A DNA stretch of 64,000 nt from Acidobacteriota bacterium. Lineage in GTDB: Bacteria; Acidobacteriota; Blastocatellia; RBC074. Each line of letters begins with the position of its first letter. Within the stretch, counting starts at the first letter, position 1. Of the stretch, positions 47,307-57,769 are shown in pieces. Made by a program: the position numbers and the translations under genes. The stretch spans positions 1 through 64,000 of the forward strand of contig JAFDVI010000024.1 in the NCBI GenBank assembly GCA_018269055.1, read 5' to 3'. The notes below the pieces were generated by a model. The model did no database searches and was not told the origin of the DNA. It worked only from the letters and a program-made list of their open reading frames with translations.

Positions 47307-48410
47307 ATGGCAGACATTGCTAACATTGTCATTATCGGCGGCGGCGTTATCGGCACAGCCATCGCTGCCGAAGTTTCGAGTTTTGCCGACGATGTGTTTT
47401 TGCTGGAGGCATTGCCGCGACTCGGATTGGGAATATCCACGCGCAACAGCGGAGTCATTCATGCCGGAATTTATTACAAGCCTGAATCGCTGAAAGCGGT
47501 TCATTGCGTGCGCGGCGTGCCGATGATGTACGAGTTTTGCGCCAAACACTCCATTCCGCATCAACGCATCGGTAAACTGATTGTCGCCGATAGCGAAGAA
47601 CATTTGCCGCAGCTTGAAGAATTGAAACGGCGCGCCGAACAAAACGGCGTCATGAATTTGCGGATCGTTGACCGTCATGAAATTCAGAAGATCGAACCGA
47701 ACATCGTTTCGCCGATTGCAATCCATTCGCCTTCGACAGGGATTGTCGAAGCTGAAGAACTGATCAAAACCCTGGCGCGCATTGCGCAATCGAACGGCGC
47801 ACACATCCTGACCAACACCAAAGTCATCGGAGCCGAAGTCAAAAACGGTTTGACTACCGTCCGTACTGAACGCGAGGAGGTTCAGGCTCGCGTAATCATC
47901 AACGCCGCCGGGTTATTTTCCGATGAGGTTGCGCGGATGTTCGGATTCGATCAACACACTGTTTACCCTTGCCGTGGAGAATACGCCGAAGTGATCCCCA
48001 GCCGCAGCCACCTGGTCAAAGGTCTGGTGTATCCGCTGCCACTGCCGACAGGGCACGGGCTTGGAGTTCACTTCACGCGCACCACTGGTGGAGCGTTGCT
48101 GCTTGGCCCGAACGCTCGATATCGCCAAAGCAAGGATGATTACGAAAGCGACCGCACGCCAATCACGGAACATTACGAATCTGCCAGGTTGATGTGTCCC
48201 AGTTTGCGGCTGGAAGATTTACGGCAGAGTTACACGGGGTTGCGTCCGCGATTAACGCCGGAACACATCCACACCATCGCCGATTGGGTGATCGAGCACG
48301 ATCCGCGCTGGCCGCAAGTCATTCACCTGATCGGCCTGGAATCGCCCGGACTAACTTCCTGCCTTTCCATTGGCAAGAGCGTCGCCGAAATGGTTCGTTC
48401 AGTTTTGTAG
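47307..48410 (+). CDS. lhgO: L-2-hydroxyglutarate oxidase-like FAD enzyme
   Basis: A 367-residue DAO-type flavoprotein: [20 protein letters not shown] at the N-terminus, [19 protein letters not shown], and the C-terminal SYTGLRPRL and [16 protein letters not shown] typical of LhgO/YgaF. It likely oxidises L-2-hydroxyglutarate to 2-oxoglutarate, passing electrons to the membrane. The gene is in the same direction as the phosphodiesterase gene but with no clear functional link. Confidence 0.85.
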   Translation: MADIANIVIIGGGVIGTAIAAEVSSFADDVFLLEALPRLGLGISTRNSGVIHAGIYYKPESLKAVHCVRGVPMMYEFCAKHSIPHQRIGKLIVADSEEHLPQLEELKRRAEQNGVMNLRIVDRHEIQKIEPNIVSPIAIHSPSTGIVEAEELIKTLARIAQSNGAHILTNTKVIGAEVKNGLTTVRTEREEVQARVIINAAGLFSDEVARMFGFDQHTVYPCRGEYAEVIPSRSHLVKGLVYPLPLPTGHGLGVHFTRTTGGALLLGPNARYRQSKDDYESDRTPITEHYESARLMCPSLRLEDLRQSYTGLRPRLTPEHIHTIADWVIEHDPRWPQVIHLIGLESPGLTSCLSIGKSVAEMVRSVL

Positions 48411-48491
48411 CGGGATTTCTCAAACAATCCACAAAGAACACTGCGTGGCATAAAGATCATTTCTCTTTGCGCTTCGTGTGTCGCTTCGTGG

Positions 48492-49634
48492 ATGTTTTTG
48501 TTTATGTCGAAAACAATTCTTTATTCGTTAGCCTTCGTTGCGCTCGGCCTCATCTCCGGTTCCGTTGGGCCAACCCTGCCCGCGTTGGCGGCGCAAACCA
48601 ACGTCGAAATCAAACAAATCAGCAATATGTTCGTCGCCCGCTCAGCCGGAACGCTGATCGGTTCGTGGCTGATCGGACGAATGTATGACCGTTTCACGGG
48701 CCATCCGCTGCTGGCAATTTCCCTGCTGATTTCGGCTGTGGCAATGGCGTTGTTGCCGATTTCCGGCTTTCTGTGGATGGTGTTGGCGCTCTCGCTGGTA
48801 ATCGGATTGGCATCAGCTTCGATTAACGTCGGAGGCAACGCGATGATTGTCATGGTTCACGGCGACAAAGTTCGTCCGTTTATGAGCACACTGCATTTCG
48901 CGTTTGGCTTTGGTGGATTTATTGCACCGATGTTCGTTGCGGCGTTCGCGGATCGTCCAAATGGATTGCGCTGGGCGTATTGGATGTTGGCTTTGATCGG
49001 TGTTTTGCCGGGAATTCTGACTACGTTTTCAACCAGCCCACGTCCGCAAACCGATCATCACAAAGAAATCGCTGCCTCCATTCCGGCGACCTTGATCGGG
49101 TTGCTGATTTTTTATTTCTTTCTGGAAGTTGGCGCCGAAGCGAGCGTGATGGGATGGATTTTCAGTTACTCGGTTAGTCAAGGCATCAGCCCACAGGTAG
49201 CCTACAAAATCAATTCGGCATTTTGGGCGGCGTTTACACTTGGGCGATTGGCCACCATCTGGCTTTCCCGCTTTGCCGCCTTGCCGCAGATTTTATGTTT
49301 CGTCAGTTTGGCGGCCTTGTTTGCCTCGGCGTTGTTGGTATTTCCACCGACGTCGAATCTTGTGTTGGGATGCGCCATCGGCTTTGGAATTTCCATCGCT
49401 CCGGTTTTCCCCAGCACATTCGGGTTTGCGCAAAGCCGGTTGCATCTATCCGGCAAAGTCACTGGATTTTTTCTGGTGGGATCGTCGGCGGGAGGAATGT
49501 TCTGGCCAAGATTGATTGGCCAGTTTTTTGAATTGCACGGTGCTCAGGTGATGGCCTGGACGGTCGTCGGCACATTGTTGGGTGCATTGGCGTTGATTTT
49601 GTTGATTGCATCCCGTTCGCATCAGGAAGCATAA
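48492..49634 (+). CDS. MFS transporter
   Basis: A 380-residue protein with 12 hydrophobic segments and an MFS loop 2-3 motif GSWLIGRMYDRFTGHPLL. Compared with the full families the closest look is to sugar/fucose-type or FucP/YfkF-like MFS proteins, but the substrate is not clear. Starts at 48492 (ATG) or 48504 (ATG) are both possible; the later one, MSKTILYSLAFVALG, also gives a clean first helix. Confidence 0.82.
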   Translation: MFLFMSKTILYSLAFVALGLISGSVGPTLPALAAQTNVEIKQISNMFVARSAGTLIGSWLIGRMYDRFTGHPLLAISLLISAVAMALLPISGFLWMVLALSLVIGLASASINVGGNAMIVMVHGDKVRPFMSTLHFAFGFGGFIAPMFVAAFADRPNGLRWAYWMLALIGVLPGILTTFSTSPRPQTDHHKEIAASIPATLIGLLIFYFFLEVGAEASVMGWIFSYSVSQGISPQVAYKINSAFWAAFTLGRLATIWLSRFAALPQILCFVSLAALFASALLVFPPTSNLVLGCAIGFGISIAPVFPSTFGFAQSRLHLSGKVTGFFLVGSSAGGMFWPRLIGQFFELHGAQVMAWTVVGTLLGALALILLIASRSHQEA

Positions 49635-49755
49635 CCGGACGCATTTCCGGTTTGCCCTCCTCGCGTAAGAGGGTAGAATCCGGCGTGCAAAATTCAATTC
49701 AGCGTTAACTGTTCGCCAAGTGGGTTGCCCCAAAACCAGCTCTGGGAATTACATT

Positions 49756-50604
49756 ATGGACTACTTGATGCTCAGGAATTTTGATCAGGCGGGATATTAC
49801 GAGACCCGTTTGATCCTGATGATCATCAGCCTGGCTGTTGCCGCCTACTTCTACTATTACAAACAGGATCGCCGCTTTTTGTTGATGTTCGTCATCGGCG
49901 TCGCCCTGAACATTCTGGGTAAATTTGGCGGGATTGTCGGCGAACTCAACTCTGTCGCGCCAGTCAGAATTTTTGGATTTCCGCTCCCAGCCATTGCCTC
50001 GCTGATATGCCAGGGGATGTTCGAGGGAGGAATCGTGGGATTGTTCGCGTTCTGGTATGCGGATTTACGTTCGTCCAGAGCCAAGCCCGAACAATGGCGT
50101 CCGTTCTGGGGATTGTGCGCGGCGGTTGTTGTGTTGTCGTTTGTCGCTGGGTTCGTTTCGCGTGGACGGCAAATCACCTGGTCACGGCCAGTGTTTGCTC
50201 CTTATTTGGTATTGGGTGTCACGGCCATCATCTTTCTCAGCTTGATGATCGCCTGGCGAAAAGACGACATTTCATCCCTGGCCAGTTACTTCGCCGGATT
50301 GTTGCTGTTTGTGTTTTTGAACTACGAACCGTTGCATTTGATGGGTGCGCGCTTCATTGGCGAACCGACAGCATCTCAACCGGTCGCCGCTGCAGGAATG
50401 GCGCAAATTCTGGTTATGTTCCTCTCAAACATCTTCGAAGGGGCGGGCGGCAAACTGCACTATTTTATGCTGCCTTATGCGTTGGGCTGGATTGAATTGC
50501 GGGAACGCGAACGACGAACACGCGAACGGGTTTCCACGCAGCATCTGGCCGATCTGGCCGTGCGCGGGTATCGCAAAAAAGCCGGAACTTCCAACAACGA
50601 ATGA
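49756..50604 (+). CDS. Polytopic membrane protein of unknown function
   Basis: A protein of about 282 residues from ATG 49756 (MDYLMLRNFDQAGYYETRLI) with about seven hydrophobic segments. It has charged C-terminal residues (ELRERERRTRERVSTQHL). I do not recognise the family. An earlier ATG at 49720 would add an unlikely hydrophilic stretch. It is upstream of and touching the DNA methyltransferase frame. Confidence 0.6.
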   Translation: MDYLMLRNFDQAGYYETRLILMIISLAVAAYFYYYKQDRRFLLMFVIGVALNILGKFGGIVGELNSVAPVRIFGFPLPAIASLICQGMFEGGIVGLFAFWYADLRSSRAKPEQWRPFWGLCAAVVVLSFVAGFVSRGRQITWSRPVFAPYLVLGVTAIIFLSLMIAWRKDDISSLASYFAGLLLFVFLNYEPLHLMGARFIGEPTASQPVAAAGMAQILVMFLSNIFEGAGGKLHYFMLPYALGWIELRERERRTRERVSTQHLADLAVRGYRKKAGTSNNE

Positions 50605-50683
50605 GCTTTTCCCTGCTGAGCCGCTTGCCATCTATCTGGCCAATCTTGTGCCATTCGTTTTAGACTCTCGGCACGAACCGTTT

Positions 50684-51628
50684 ATGATCAAACATCCGTT
50701 GGCGCGATTAGACCGCGATGAACAGCTCCGGCAAAGCTTACGGCCTTTTTGCAGGCTCAAGCCGGGCGATGTCTGGAGCGACGAATTACGGGGCCATCGC
50801 GTCGGTTGCCTGGACGCCGCCGACCGTGTAGATGTGGTAAAACTTTGTGGCAAACGAACTTCGGCGCTGGCAATTCACGATCTGCCGTACAACTTCATTG
50901 CATTCGAGCAGCGCCGCGTGAAGGATTTCGTACATTGGTGTGAAAAAGTCATTGAGAACACGAATGCGGTTTTGGCCAACGATGCCAGCCTGTATTTGTG
51001 GATCGGCGCTGACCAACGCGCGGGATTTGCTCCACTGCCAGAGTTGATGTTGATGATGCGCGAAACCGAATTTCGTTCTCGCAGCTTGATCACATTGCGC
51101 AACCAGCGCGGGTATGGAACCCAGAAAAACTGGATGAGTTTGCGGCAGGAGCTGTTGTATTACGCCAAGGGAAACCCAAAATTCACGCCGCAGTACACAG
51201 ACATTCCCAAAGCCGTCAAGGGCTATTACAAGGAAGTCGGCGGCGAGTTGACAGAAAATTCCGAACGCGGGCGATCCAAGACCATTCGCGCGGGCAATGT
51301 CTGGATTGACGTGCAGCAGGTGTTTTACCGCATGGAAGAAAACGTCAATGGCTGTTACGCTCAAAAACCGTTGAAAGCCATCCGGCGCATTTTGGAGGCA
51401 AGCTCTTCGCCCGGCGACCTGGTGCTGGACTTTTTCGCTCATTCGGGAACGACGCTGCTGGCGGCGGAAATGAGCGGGCGAAGTTGTCTGACGATGGATA
51501 TTGACCCCATTTTTTGCGAAATCACAATTCGACGATTGGAACAGTTCAGGCAAACCGGTCGCACGGGTTGGCAAAACAGCAACCCTTTCGCACGCGAACT
51601 TGGACAGATGAAAGAAAGTGGGAAATGA
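50684..51628 (+). CDS. Site-specific DNA methyltransferase, beta class
   Basis: A 314-residue enzyme. Catalytic motif IV reads IHDLPYNFI near residue 66 (DLPY in place of the usual D/S-PPY) and motif I with the SAM-binding glycine lies at the C-terminus (VLDFFAHSGTTLLAAEMSGR, then TMDIDPIFCEITIRRLEQF). This IV-then-I order is that of beta-class N6-adenine or N4-cytosine methyltransferases. No restriction enzyme gene is adjacent, so it is an orphan. The start is uncertain: codons upstream of ATG 50684 also read like protein (LFPAEPLAIYLANLV) and a GTG occurs at 50648. Confidence 0.82.
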   Translation: MIKHPLARLDRDEQLRQSLRPFCRLKPGDVWSDELRGHRVGCLDAADRVDVVKLCGKRTSALAIHDLPYNFIAFEQRRVKDFVHWCEKVIENTNAVLANDASLYLWIGADQRAGFAPLPELMLMMRETEFRSRSLITLRNQRGYGTQKNWMSLRQELLYYAKGNPKFTPQYTDIPKAVKGYYKEVGGELTENSERGRSKTIRAGNVWIDVQQVFYRMEENVNGCYAQKPLKAIRRILEASSSPGDLVLDFFAHSGTTLLAAEMSGRSCLTMDIDPIFCEITIRRLEQFRQTGRTGWQNSNPFARELGQMKESGK

Positions 51629-52296
51629 CGATGACTGAGACGACTTCATCCGGAAAACTTTGGAAACTGCTGGCGATTGTCAGCTTCGTTGTTGCCTTGT
51701 TGGCATTGGCTTTGGCGGCCATGCTGTATACGCGCAAAGGTATCGGCGATTTTTTCTGGCCGGAAGAAAAAATCGTTTCGACTGCCAGAACGACGCTGTT
51801 GAGATTGGAACGGGATTCCAATCTGGTTACGACGCGGGCTTATATTCAGGCTGTCATTCGGCAACACAACGACGCCTGGTACGGCAACGCCGAAGTCATT
51901 CGTATCGTTCCGGCAACGATTCATTACGCCGTGAACCTGAGCGAGATTGACCAGGGTCGGATGGTTTACGACGAACAGAAACATGAACTGCGAGTTCCGT
52001 TGCCGGATGTCAAAATTCTTTCGATTGATCCCGATCTGACAAAGGCCGAAATCATTCGCAATCTGGATTTTTTCAGGACCGAATCCATGACCGGCAACCA
52101 ACTGGAAGACACCACGGAACAAATGGTGCGGCCCGAAATTGAAAAGCTGGGGCAATCGCCCGAAATTACCAAAACCGCCAAAGAAAATGCGATCTCCTCG
52201 GTTCGGCAGTTGCTGGAATCCGCACTCCGTTCAGTGGGTCAGCCTGTGGCGGTTCAACCGTATTTCAAAAACGATTCGCAGACAGAACAACAATGA
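51625..52296 (+). CDS. DUF4230 membrane-anchored protein
   Basis: A 223-residue protein (MTMTETTSSGKLWKLLAIVS). One N-terminal membrane helix (about residues 12-33) is followed by a soluble domain with IVSTARTTLLRLERDSNLVT, ATIHYAVNLSEIDQGRMVYD and RVPLPDVKILSIDPDL, the DUF4230 pattern. Function is unknown. It overlaps the methyltransferase stop and the transporter start by four bases each (ATGA), so the three genes are coupled. Confidence 0.82.
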   Translation: MTMTETTSSGKLWKLLAIVSFVVALLALALAAMLYTRKGIGDFFWPEEKIVSTARTTLLRLERDSNLVTTRAYIQAVIRQHNDAWYGNAEVIRIVPATIHYAVNLSEIDQGRMVYDEQKHELRVPLPDVKILSIDPDLTKAEIIRNLDFFRTESMTGNQLEDTTEQMVRPEIEKLGQSPEITKTAKENAISSVRQLLESALRSVGQPVAVQPYFKNDSQTEQQ

Positions 52297-53306
52297 AGGA
52301 CTCAAGAACAACCCAAGCCAAGAATTCAAAACAAGCAGGTTGGAGATCTGACGGCGCGCTGATTGCGCTGGCTTTGATGTGGGGTACGTCGCACGTCATT
52401 ACCAAAGAAATTTTGGCGACGCATTCGTCAGCGTTTTACACTGCTACGCGATTTGGTTTGGCGGCATTGTGTTTCGCGCTGGCGTTCGCCGGCCATTTGC
52501 GGCGCAGCACCTGGCAGGAAATCAAACAGGGTACCAAACTAGGCTTGTTAAGTTTCGCTGGAATTGCGTTTTATGTTGTCGGCCTCAGTTTCACTCAGGT
52601 ATCCAAAGCAGGGTTCATTACGGGGCTATATCTGGTTTTCACCCCGCTGCTCGGGTACTTGTTATTCCGCACCAAACCGACGCGTGACCATTTGACTGGT
52701 TTGGTCATTGCCATCGCCGGATTCGCGTTGCTCACATTTCCGCATGGCGAAGAGCGAATCAACTGGGGCGATTTGTTTATTCTGCTGTCTGCAATCGCCT
52801 GGGCAGCTCACATCTCTGCAACCAGTGCGTTTGCTTCCAACGGTGATGTGCGTTCGCTCGCAGCATTTCAGGTCATTACTGTAGCAGTTTTGGCTACTGC
52901 AGCTTTATTTGCCTTGAAAAGCCTGGGAATGGAGACTATGCCGAATCCCTGGGACAGCCAATTCATCGTGAAGATTGGCACCTCGGCTATTGCAGTGCCT
53001 TTCCTTTGGCAAATTGGTTATATGGCCATCGTCGTGACATTCGTCGCGGCACTGTTGCAAACCTGGGCGCAGAGCCATGTCAATCCAACTCACGCAGTTA
53101 TTTTATACACGCTGGAACCGGTTACCGCGGCTGTTTTTGCTTATATCGTATTTGGCGAAAAGCTCGGCTCATGGCAATTGTTGGGAGCAGTGTTAATTGT
53201 CGTTGGCATTACGATTTCCCGGCTGAGAGTCGCATCCCGTTTAACCGGAGCCGATTTGGTGAAATCACTTCCTATTGAAGAGGGTCCTACTCCCCGCAGT
53301 TCATAG
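52293..53306 (+). CDS. EamA/DMT family transporter
   Basis: A 337-residue protein with ten hydrophobic segments in two repeated EamA halves: LALMWGTSHVITKEILATHS, SFTQVSKAGFITGLYLVFTP, and TWAQSHVNPTHAVILYTLEP in the second half. It exports or imports small metabolites; the substrate is unknown. It starts inside the DUF4230 stop. Confidence 0.88.
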   Translation: MKDSRTTQAKNSKQAGWRSDGALIALALMWGTSHVITKEILATHSSAFYTATRFGLAALCFALAFAGHLRRSTWQEIKQGTKLGLLSFAGIAFYVVGLSFTQVSKAGFITGLYLVFTPLLGYLLFRTKPTRDHLTGLVIAIAGFALLTFPHGEERINWGDLFILLSAIAWAAHISATSAFASNGDVRSLAAFQVITVAVLATAALFALKSLGMETMPNPWDSQFIVKIGTSAIAVPFLWQIGYMAIVVTFVAALLQTWAQSHVNPTHAVILYTLEPVTAAVFAYIVFGEKLGSWQLLGAVLIVVGITISRLRVASRLTGADLVKSLPIEEGPTPRSS

Positions 53307-53345
53307 CAATGAGATTTCCCTTTGCCATGAACAGCGAATTGTGAA

Positions 53346-54815
53346 CTACCGTCTCCGTCCACTTGAACCGCCGAAAATTGACCCAAGCACACCACGCATA
53401 ATTTGGCGACCGACTGAAGTTCCCAACGACCGCGCGGCGCTTTTGGCAAACGCGCCGAGCATATCGCCTGCGGCATTCATCAGCGGAGACGATTCCTGTT
53501 GTTGCGAAGTCGCTTGTTGCTGCAAAGCCGCCGCGGTTTGTTCGGCGCGCGCTTTCAGCATTTCATAGGCTGATTCCCGATCCACAAAGTTTTCGTAATG
53601 ACCTGCAATTAAAGAACTGTTGATAACGGTTAGTCGTTCGGCGGGCGTAATTGCGCCCAGCTTACTGTGCGGCGGAGCGACCAAGGCGCGGCGGACAATT
53701 CCCGGCGTGCCCTTTTCATCCAGCATTGAAACCAGCGCTTCACCAACGCCGAGTTCCGTGATGGCAGCTTCCACATCAATGGCAGGATTTTGGCGAAAGG
53801 TCGTCGCGGCGGCTTTCACGGCTTTCTGATCCCGCGGAGTGAACGCTCGCAACGCGTGTTGGACTCGGTTGCCAAGCTGTCCCAAAACGATGTCGGGAAT
53901 GTCCAGCGGATTTTGGCTGACAAAGTAAACGCCTACGCCTTTGGAACGAATCAGGCGCACAACCTGCTCGATTTTTTGCAGTAAGGCTTCCGGCGCATCG
54001 TCAAACAACAGGTGTGCTTCGTCGAAGAAAAACACCATTTTGGGTTTTTCCAGGTCACCGACTTCGGGTAGTTTCTCGTAAAGCTCCGACAACATCCACA
54101 ACAGAAACGTGGCGTATAACTTCGGCGATTGCATCAATTTATCGGCAGCCAAAATGTTAATGAGACCGTAACCGTTGTCTCCGGTTTGCATCATATCGTC
54201 CATGTCCAGCGCCGGTTCGCCAAAAAATTTATCGCCGCCTTGTTGTTCAATTTCCAGCAAGCGACGTTGAATGGCTCCGACGCTGGCGGCGGAAACATTG
54301 CCGTATTCCGTGGTCAGCGATTTGGCGTTTTCGGCGACAAATTGCAGCATTGCGCGCAAATCTTTCAAATCCAACAGCAACAACCCATTGTCGTCGGCGA
54401 CTTTGAACACCAAGGAAAGCACTCCGCCCTGTGTGTCATTCAGGTTCAGAATTCGGGTCAACAGCATCGGCCCCATTTCGGAGATCGTCGTTCGCAATGG
54501 GTGCCCTTGTTCGCCAAACACATCCCAAAACATCACCGGAAACGCGTTGTAAGCAAAATCGCTCAAACCCAGTTGCGTCACACGCTCAGCAACCTTGGGG
54601 TTGTCGCCACCCGGCTGGCACATGCCGGCCAGATCGCCTTTCACGTCGGCCATAAAAACCGGGATTCCCAATTTGGCAAACGATTCGGCTATCACGCGTA
54701 ACGTCACACTTTTGCCTGTACCGGTTGCTCCGGCAATCATTCCATGACGATTGGCCATCCTGGGCAACAAATAAATTTCTTCGCTGTCTTTGGCGATCAA
54801 AATTGGGTCAGCCAT
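53346..54815 (-). CDS. HerA-type ATPase (DUF853, YjgR-like)
   Basis: A 489-residue P-loop ATPase: Walker A GATGTGKS (about residue 30), Walker [13 protein letters not shown] (about residue 262), and [20 protein letters not shown] with the sensor region. This matches the DUF853/YjgR branch of the HerA/FtsK superfamily. Unlike DNA-end-processing HerA it is not next to a nurA gene. The last 60 residues are Gln/Ala- and Ser/Gly-rich ([20 protein letters not shown]) and likely disordered. Its function is unknown. Confidence 0.88.
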   Translation of the reverse strand: MADPILIAKDSEEIYLLPRMANRHGMIAGATGTGKSVTLRVIAESFAKLGIPVFMADVKGDLAGMCQPGGDNPKVAERVTQLGLSDFAYNAFPVMFWDVFGEQGHPLRTTISEMGPMLLTRILNLNDTQGGVLSLVFKVADDNGLLLLDLKDLRAMLQFVAENAKSLTTEYGNVSAASVGAIQRRLLEIEQQGGDKFFGEPALDMDDMMQTGDNGYGLINILAADKLMQSPKLYATFLLWMLSELYEKLPEVGDLEKPKMVFFFDEAHLLFDDAPEALLQKIEQVVRLIRSKGVGVYFVSQNPLDIPDIVLGQLGNRVQHALRAFTPRDQKAVKAAATTFRQNPAIDVEAAITELGVGEALVSMLDEKGTPGIVRRALVAPPHSKLGAITPAERLTVINSSLIAGHYENFVDRESAYEMLKARAEQTAAALQQQATSQQQESSPLMNAAGDMLGAFAKSAARSLGTSVGRQIMRGVLGSIFGGSSGRRR

Positions 54816-55160
54816 TGTGCTTCCATCCTTTTTCGTAAGTTTGAATTCGGAATTGACGATCTGAAATGCTGGCGAAGTATCTTACGAGAAAAGCGATGTT
54901 TCAACTTTGAAAAAGACCGGTCACCCAGAAACGATCAGAAACTTTTTCAGACTTTTTCCCGTCATACCTTATCGCATGCAAGCCAACTGCTCGCTGCCCA
55001 AATCCAAAGGGTATTCAATGTAAATGCCCAATCGGGAAAATTTCACCGACAATCAAGTTCAAGAATGGGTTATTCGTCGTAGCTGATCCCTTGCCACTTC
55101 ACGACCGACCTAGCGGACCTACGTTTCCGAACATATCTCAACTGTGAAGAGGTTTTTTTC
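54816..55160. other. Intergenic region between divergent genes
   Basis: 345 bases upstream of both the HerA-type gene and the membrane glycosyltransferase gene. Promoters for both should lie here. I find no convincing hairpin, repeat or RNA. Short open frames exist but lack codon bias or a start signal. Confidence 0.4.
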
Positions 55161-56735
55161 GTGTTGTTTTCCAAGGCCCTTAAGATAGCCAAGCCGTTGC
55201 CGGTCTTTGATTCCATTGAATACAGAATTTCTTTTCTTTGGTTTTGTGCCATTTTTCTGATTTACCTGTCACTTTCGCCGATGGAGATCGGCGGGATGGG
55301 GTATATGAGTGAAAATCTGCAGGCGGCGGAGCAGATTGCATCACACATTTTGGGTGGTCGAGCCACTCCTGCCGTCAGCCAGGCGCCAATCATCTGGCCA
55401 AGACATGGCGCGGTCGAGATGTTTTTTGAAGTGCCCTTTCTATTGGGTCAACAGGCATTACTGGGCCAAAATTCTATTTGGGCAGATCGAGTGGTGTCAT
55501 TACAACCTGTCTTCTTCACGTCATTGATCAGCACAATCATTTTGCGCTGGAGCAAACGGTTGACCGGCAATTTGAAAATGGCGATTGCCATTGCGCTGGC
55601 TGCAACCTTTGCCACGATGTTATGGCCGTATGCGTACATCGGACTTGAAGTCAAACAATCTTTCTTTTTGTTGCTGGCGGGCTACCTGGCGCTGAATGAC
55701 GAAAAACCGCCTATGTGGCCGCGCACATTGGCATTTGGGGTTGTGGCCGGAATTGCTGCCAGCGCCAAATCGAATGGATTCTTTTTGTTGCCTGCGCTTC
55801 TGTTTTTGGTCGTCTGTTTTTTCTGGCGAGATTGGAACAATGTTCAAGCCATCGGCGGGGTGTTGAAAAACGAATGGCGAAAAGCGGCTTGCCTGATTTT
55901 GATTATTTCGTCTTTTTACGGTGTGGGGAGTTACACCCGTGCCATTTACTGGAATCAGCATGGGTCGTTGCTGGATTACGTTTTTCGCAATGTCCTGATC
56001 GAATCGCCACTGACCTTTTTGATGAATCTGTGGTCGCAGTTTTTTTCGTTGAACAAAGGGCTGGTGTTTTTTGCTCCGCTTGCCGCAGTCGGGTTATTCA
56101 CGATTTCGAAAACGTTCCGCGTCGCGCCTCAATTGGCGGTTTTCTCCCTGCTGGTGCTGGCTGGTTCGGCTTGCAGCCTGTCGCTGCTGGTTCCCTGGGA
56201 AGATGAGGTTTGGGGGCCGCGTTATCTGCACACTGCTGTCGCTCCTTTGATTTTGTGTTTGGCGTGTGCGAGGCGCGTGATTCAACTGGATTGGAAATGG
56301 AAATCCTTGTTGGCAGCAGCCACGTCATTTGGCCTGGCGGTTTCTTTTCTGGGCAGTCTTTTTTATTACGGCCAACTTCACAGCGCCGCGCGCGACAGCG
56401 AAACTTCGACGCTGGAACATTTCCTCAACGATCCGCGATTCAATCATCCCAGGTTCAATCTGAAACTACTGAATTGCTGGCTGTTTTCCAGAGATGAGCA
56501 ATGGCCTGCTCCGGATCGCTGGTGGTTTGACAAACCACCAGATGCGCCCAATCCGGTGACCGTAAATTTACGGGATTATGTTCAACCACAACCGCTCATG
56601 CTGAATTCGTCGAAGTCGCGCTTCTTGGCTATCTGTTTGAAAGGAGCTTTTCTGTTGGGGAGCAGCTTGCTGGCGTTTGTCTGCTTCACCGCCTGGAAAC
56701 GGAAAACACGATATTCGCCGGGAATGACTGGTTAA
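55161..56735 (+). CDS. Polytopic membrane protein, glycosyltransferase-like
   Basis: A 524-residue protein with about 11 membrane segments and a large first periplasmic loop containing GGRATPAVSQAPIIWPRHGA, in the style of GT-C transferases (GT39/ArnT relatives). It begins with GTG at 55161. No catalytic aspartates can be assigned with confidence. Its stop overlaps the convergent arsS stop by four bases. Confidence 0.62.
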   Translation: MLFSKALKIAKPLPVFDSIEYRISFLWFCAIFLIYLSLSPMEIGGMGYMSENLQAAEQIASHILGGRATPAVSQAPIIWPRHGAVEMFFEVPFLLGQQALLGQNSIWADRVVSLQPVFFTSLISTIILRWSKRLTGNLKMAIAIALAATFATMLWPYAYIGLEVKQSFFLLLAGYLALNDEKPPMWPRTLAFGVVAGIAASAKSNGFFLLPALLFLVVCFFWRDWNNVQAIGGVLKNEWRKAACLILIISSFYGVGSYTRAIYWNQHGSLLDYVFRNVLIESPLTFLMNLWSQFFSLNKGLVFFAPLAAVGLFTISKTFRVAPQLAVFSLLVLAGSACSLSLLVPWEDEVWGPRYLHTAVAPLILCLACARRVIQLDWKWKSLLAAATSFGLAVSFLGSLFYYGQLHSAARDSETSTLEHFLNDPRFNHPRFNLKLLNCWLFSRDEQWPAPDRWWFDKPPDAPNPVTVNLRDYVQPQPLMLNSSKSRFLAICLKGAFLLGSSLLAFVCFTAWKRKTRYSPGMTG

Positions 56736-57727
56736 CCTGCGGCAATCGCGCCGCCGCAACTGCTGCCCGCACCTGCTGTGCAGCCATAACAATGCAGGTC
56801 AAAAATGATTTTCCGCCTGGAAAGCTTTTCCAGGTCGAAATCAAAAATCGTCGCGCCATCGGTTGGCGAAAGCCCCAGATCGAGCATCTGGTTGAAATCG
56901 CAATCGTACAAACGCCCGTCGAAGCCGACGCTGACCAGCGAACGGCACATCACGCCCGAAGCCGCTGACGGATTGAACGCATTGACCAGCTTTGTCATGT
57001 AATCGTCGTACGTTCCCAACCGAATCAACTCCTTCTTGAACCGGTTGATCGGCATATTGGTGATCGTGAACAGCCGGTTGAACGCAACGCCAAACTTGTC
57101 AGCCAGTTCGCGTTTGTACTGCCGTTCTAAACTTTCCTGCGGAGCGGGCAGGAAAGCGCCAACCGGGTTGTACACCAGATTCAATTCCAGACCGCTGTCC
57201 GCCATTCCGTAACCAAGCGCGTTCAGCATCTTCATCGCTTCCATGCTCTTTTTGAAGACGCCGTTGCCGCGCTGCTTGTCCGTGAAAAACTCCTGGTAAT
57301 ACGGCAGCGAAGAAATGACTTCGACTCGATGTTCGGCGAAAAATTCCGGCAGGTAACGTTTGCTTTCGCCGGTTTGCGGATTGCCGTCAATCGTCACCGT
57401 CAGGTTATGGCGAACCATGACGTGCTTGCCCATCCGCCGGGCTTCCATCACGAAGTAATCGAAATGCGGGTTGAGTTCCGGTGCGCCTCCGGTCAGATCA
57501 AGCTTGGTGATCGTCGGATGTTGGGCGAGAACTTCCAGGCAGCGATGCACCGTTGCGCGATCCATCTGCTCGGTTCGTTTCGGCGAAGCGTCCACGTGGC
57601 AATGGTGGCAAGCCTGATTGCACAACCGCGTGACATTCACTTGCAGCGTTTCAATCTCTATCGGGGAAAGAGCCAGTCCGCTGCGAGCTACAGTTTCTTC
57701 AAAAGTTGGTAAAGCTGCCTTCTCCAT
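56732..57727 (-). CDS. arsS: Arsenosugar biosynthesis-type radical SAM protein ArsS
   Basis: A 331-residue radical SAM enzyme. The FeS motif is CNQACHHC near residue 35, followed by TKLDLTGGAPELNPHFDYFV. The C-terminal cysteine-rich segment CYGCTAGAGSSCGGAI marks the ArsS/TIGR04167 family. It is thought to make arsenosugar from dimethylarsenate by radical chemistry on SAM. The peroxidase-like gene at 57770 is directly upstream in the same direction. No ArsM methyltransferase gene is in the window. Confidence 0.88.
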   Translation of the reverse strand: MEKAALPTFEETVARSGLALSPIEIETLQVNVTRLCNQACHHCHVDASPKRTEQMDRATVHRCLEVLAQHPTITKLDLTGGAPELNPHFDYFVMEARRMGKHVMVRHNLTVTIDGNPQTGESKRYLPEFFAEHRVEVISSLPYYQEFFTDKQRGNGVFKKSMEAMKMLNALGYGMADSGLELNLVYNPVGAFLPAPQESLERQYKRELADKFGVAFNRLFTITNMPINRFKKELIRLGTYDDYMTKLVNAFNPSAASGVMCRSLVSVGFDGRLYDCDFNQMLDLGLSPTDGATIFDFDLEKLSRRKIIFDLHCYGCTAGAGSSCGGAIAAG

Positions 57728-57728
57728 T

Positions 57729-57768
57729 TTTGCCTTTTGAGTTTTGCCTTTTGCCTTTTGATTTCCCT
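57729..57768. repeat. Short GCCTTTTG repeat tract
   Basis: The gap between arsS and the peroxidase-like gene consists largely of repeats of TTTTGCCTTTTG. It is one of several simple-repeat tracts in gene gaps of this window. Confidence 0.5.
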
Positions 57769-57769
57769 T

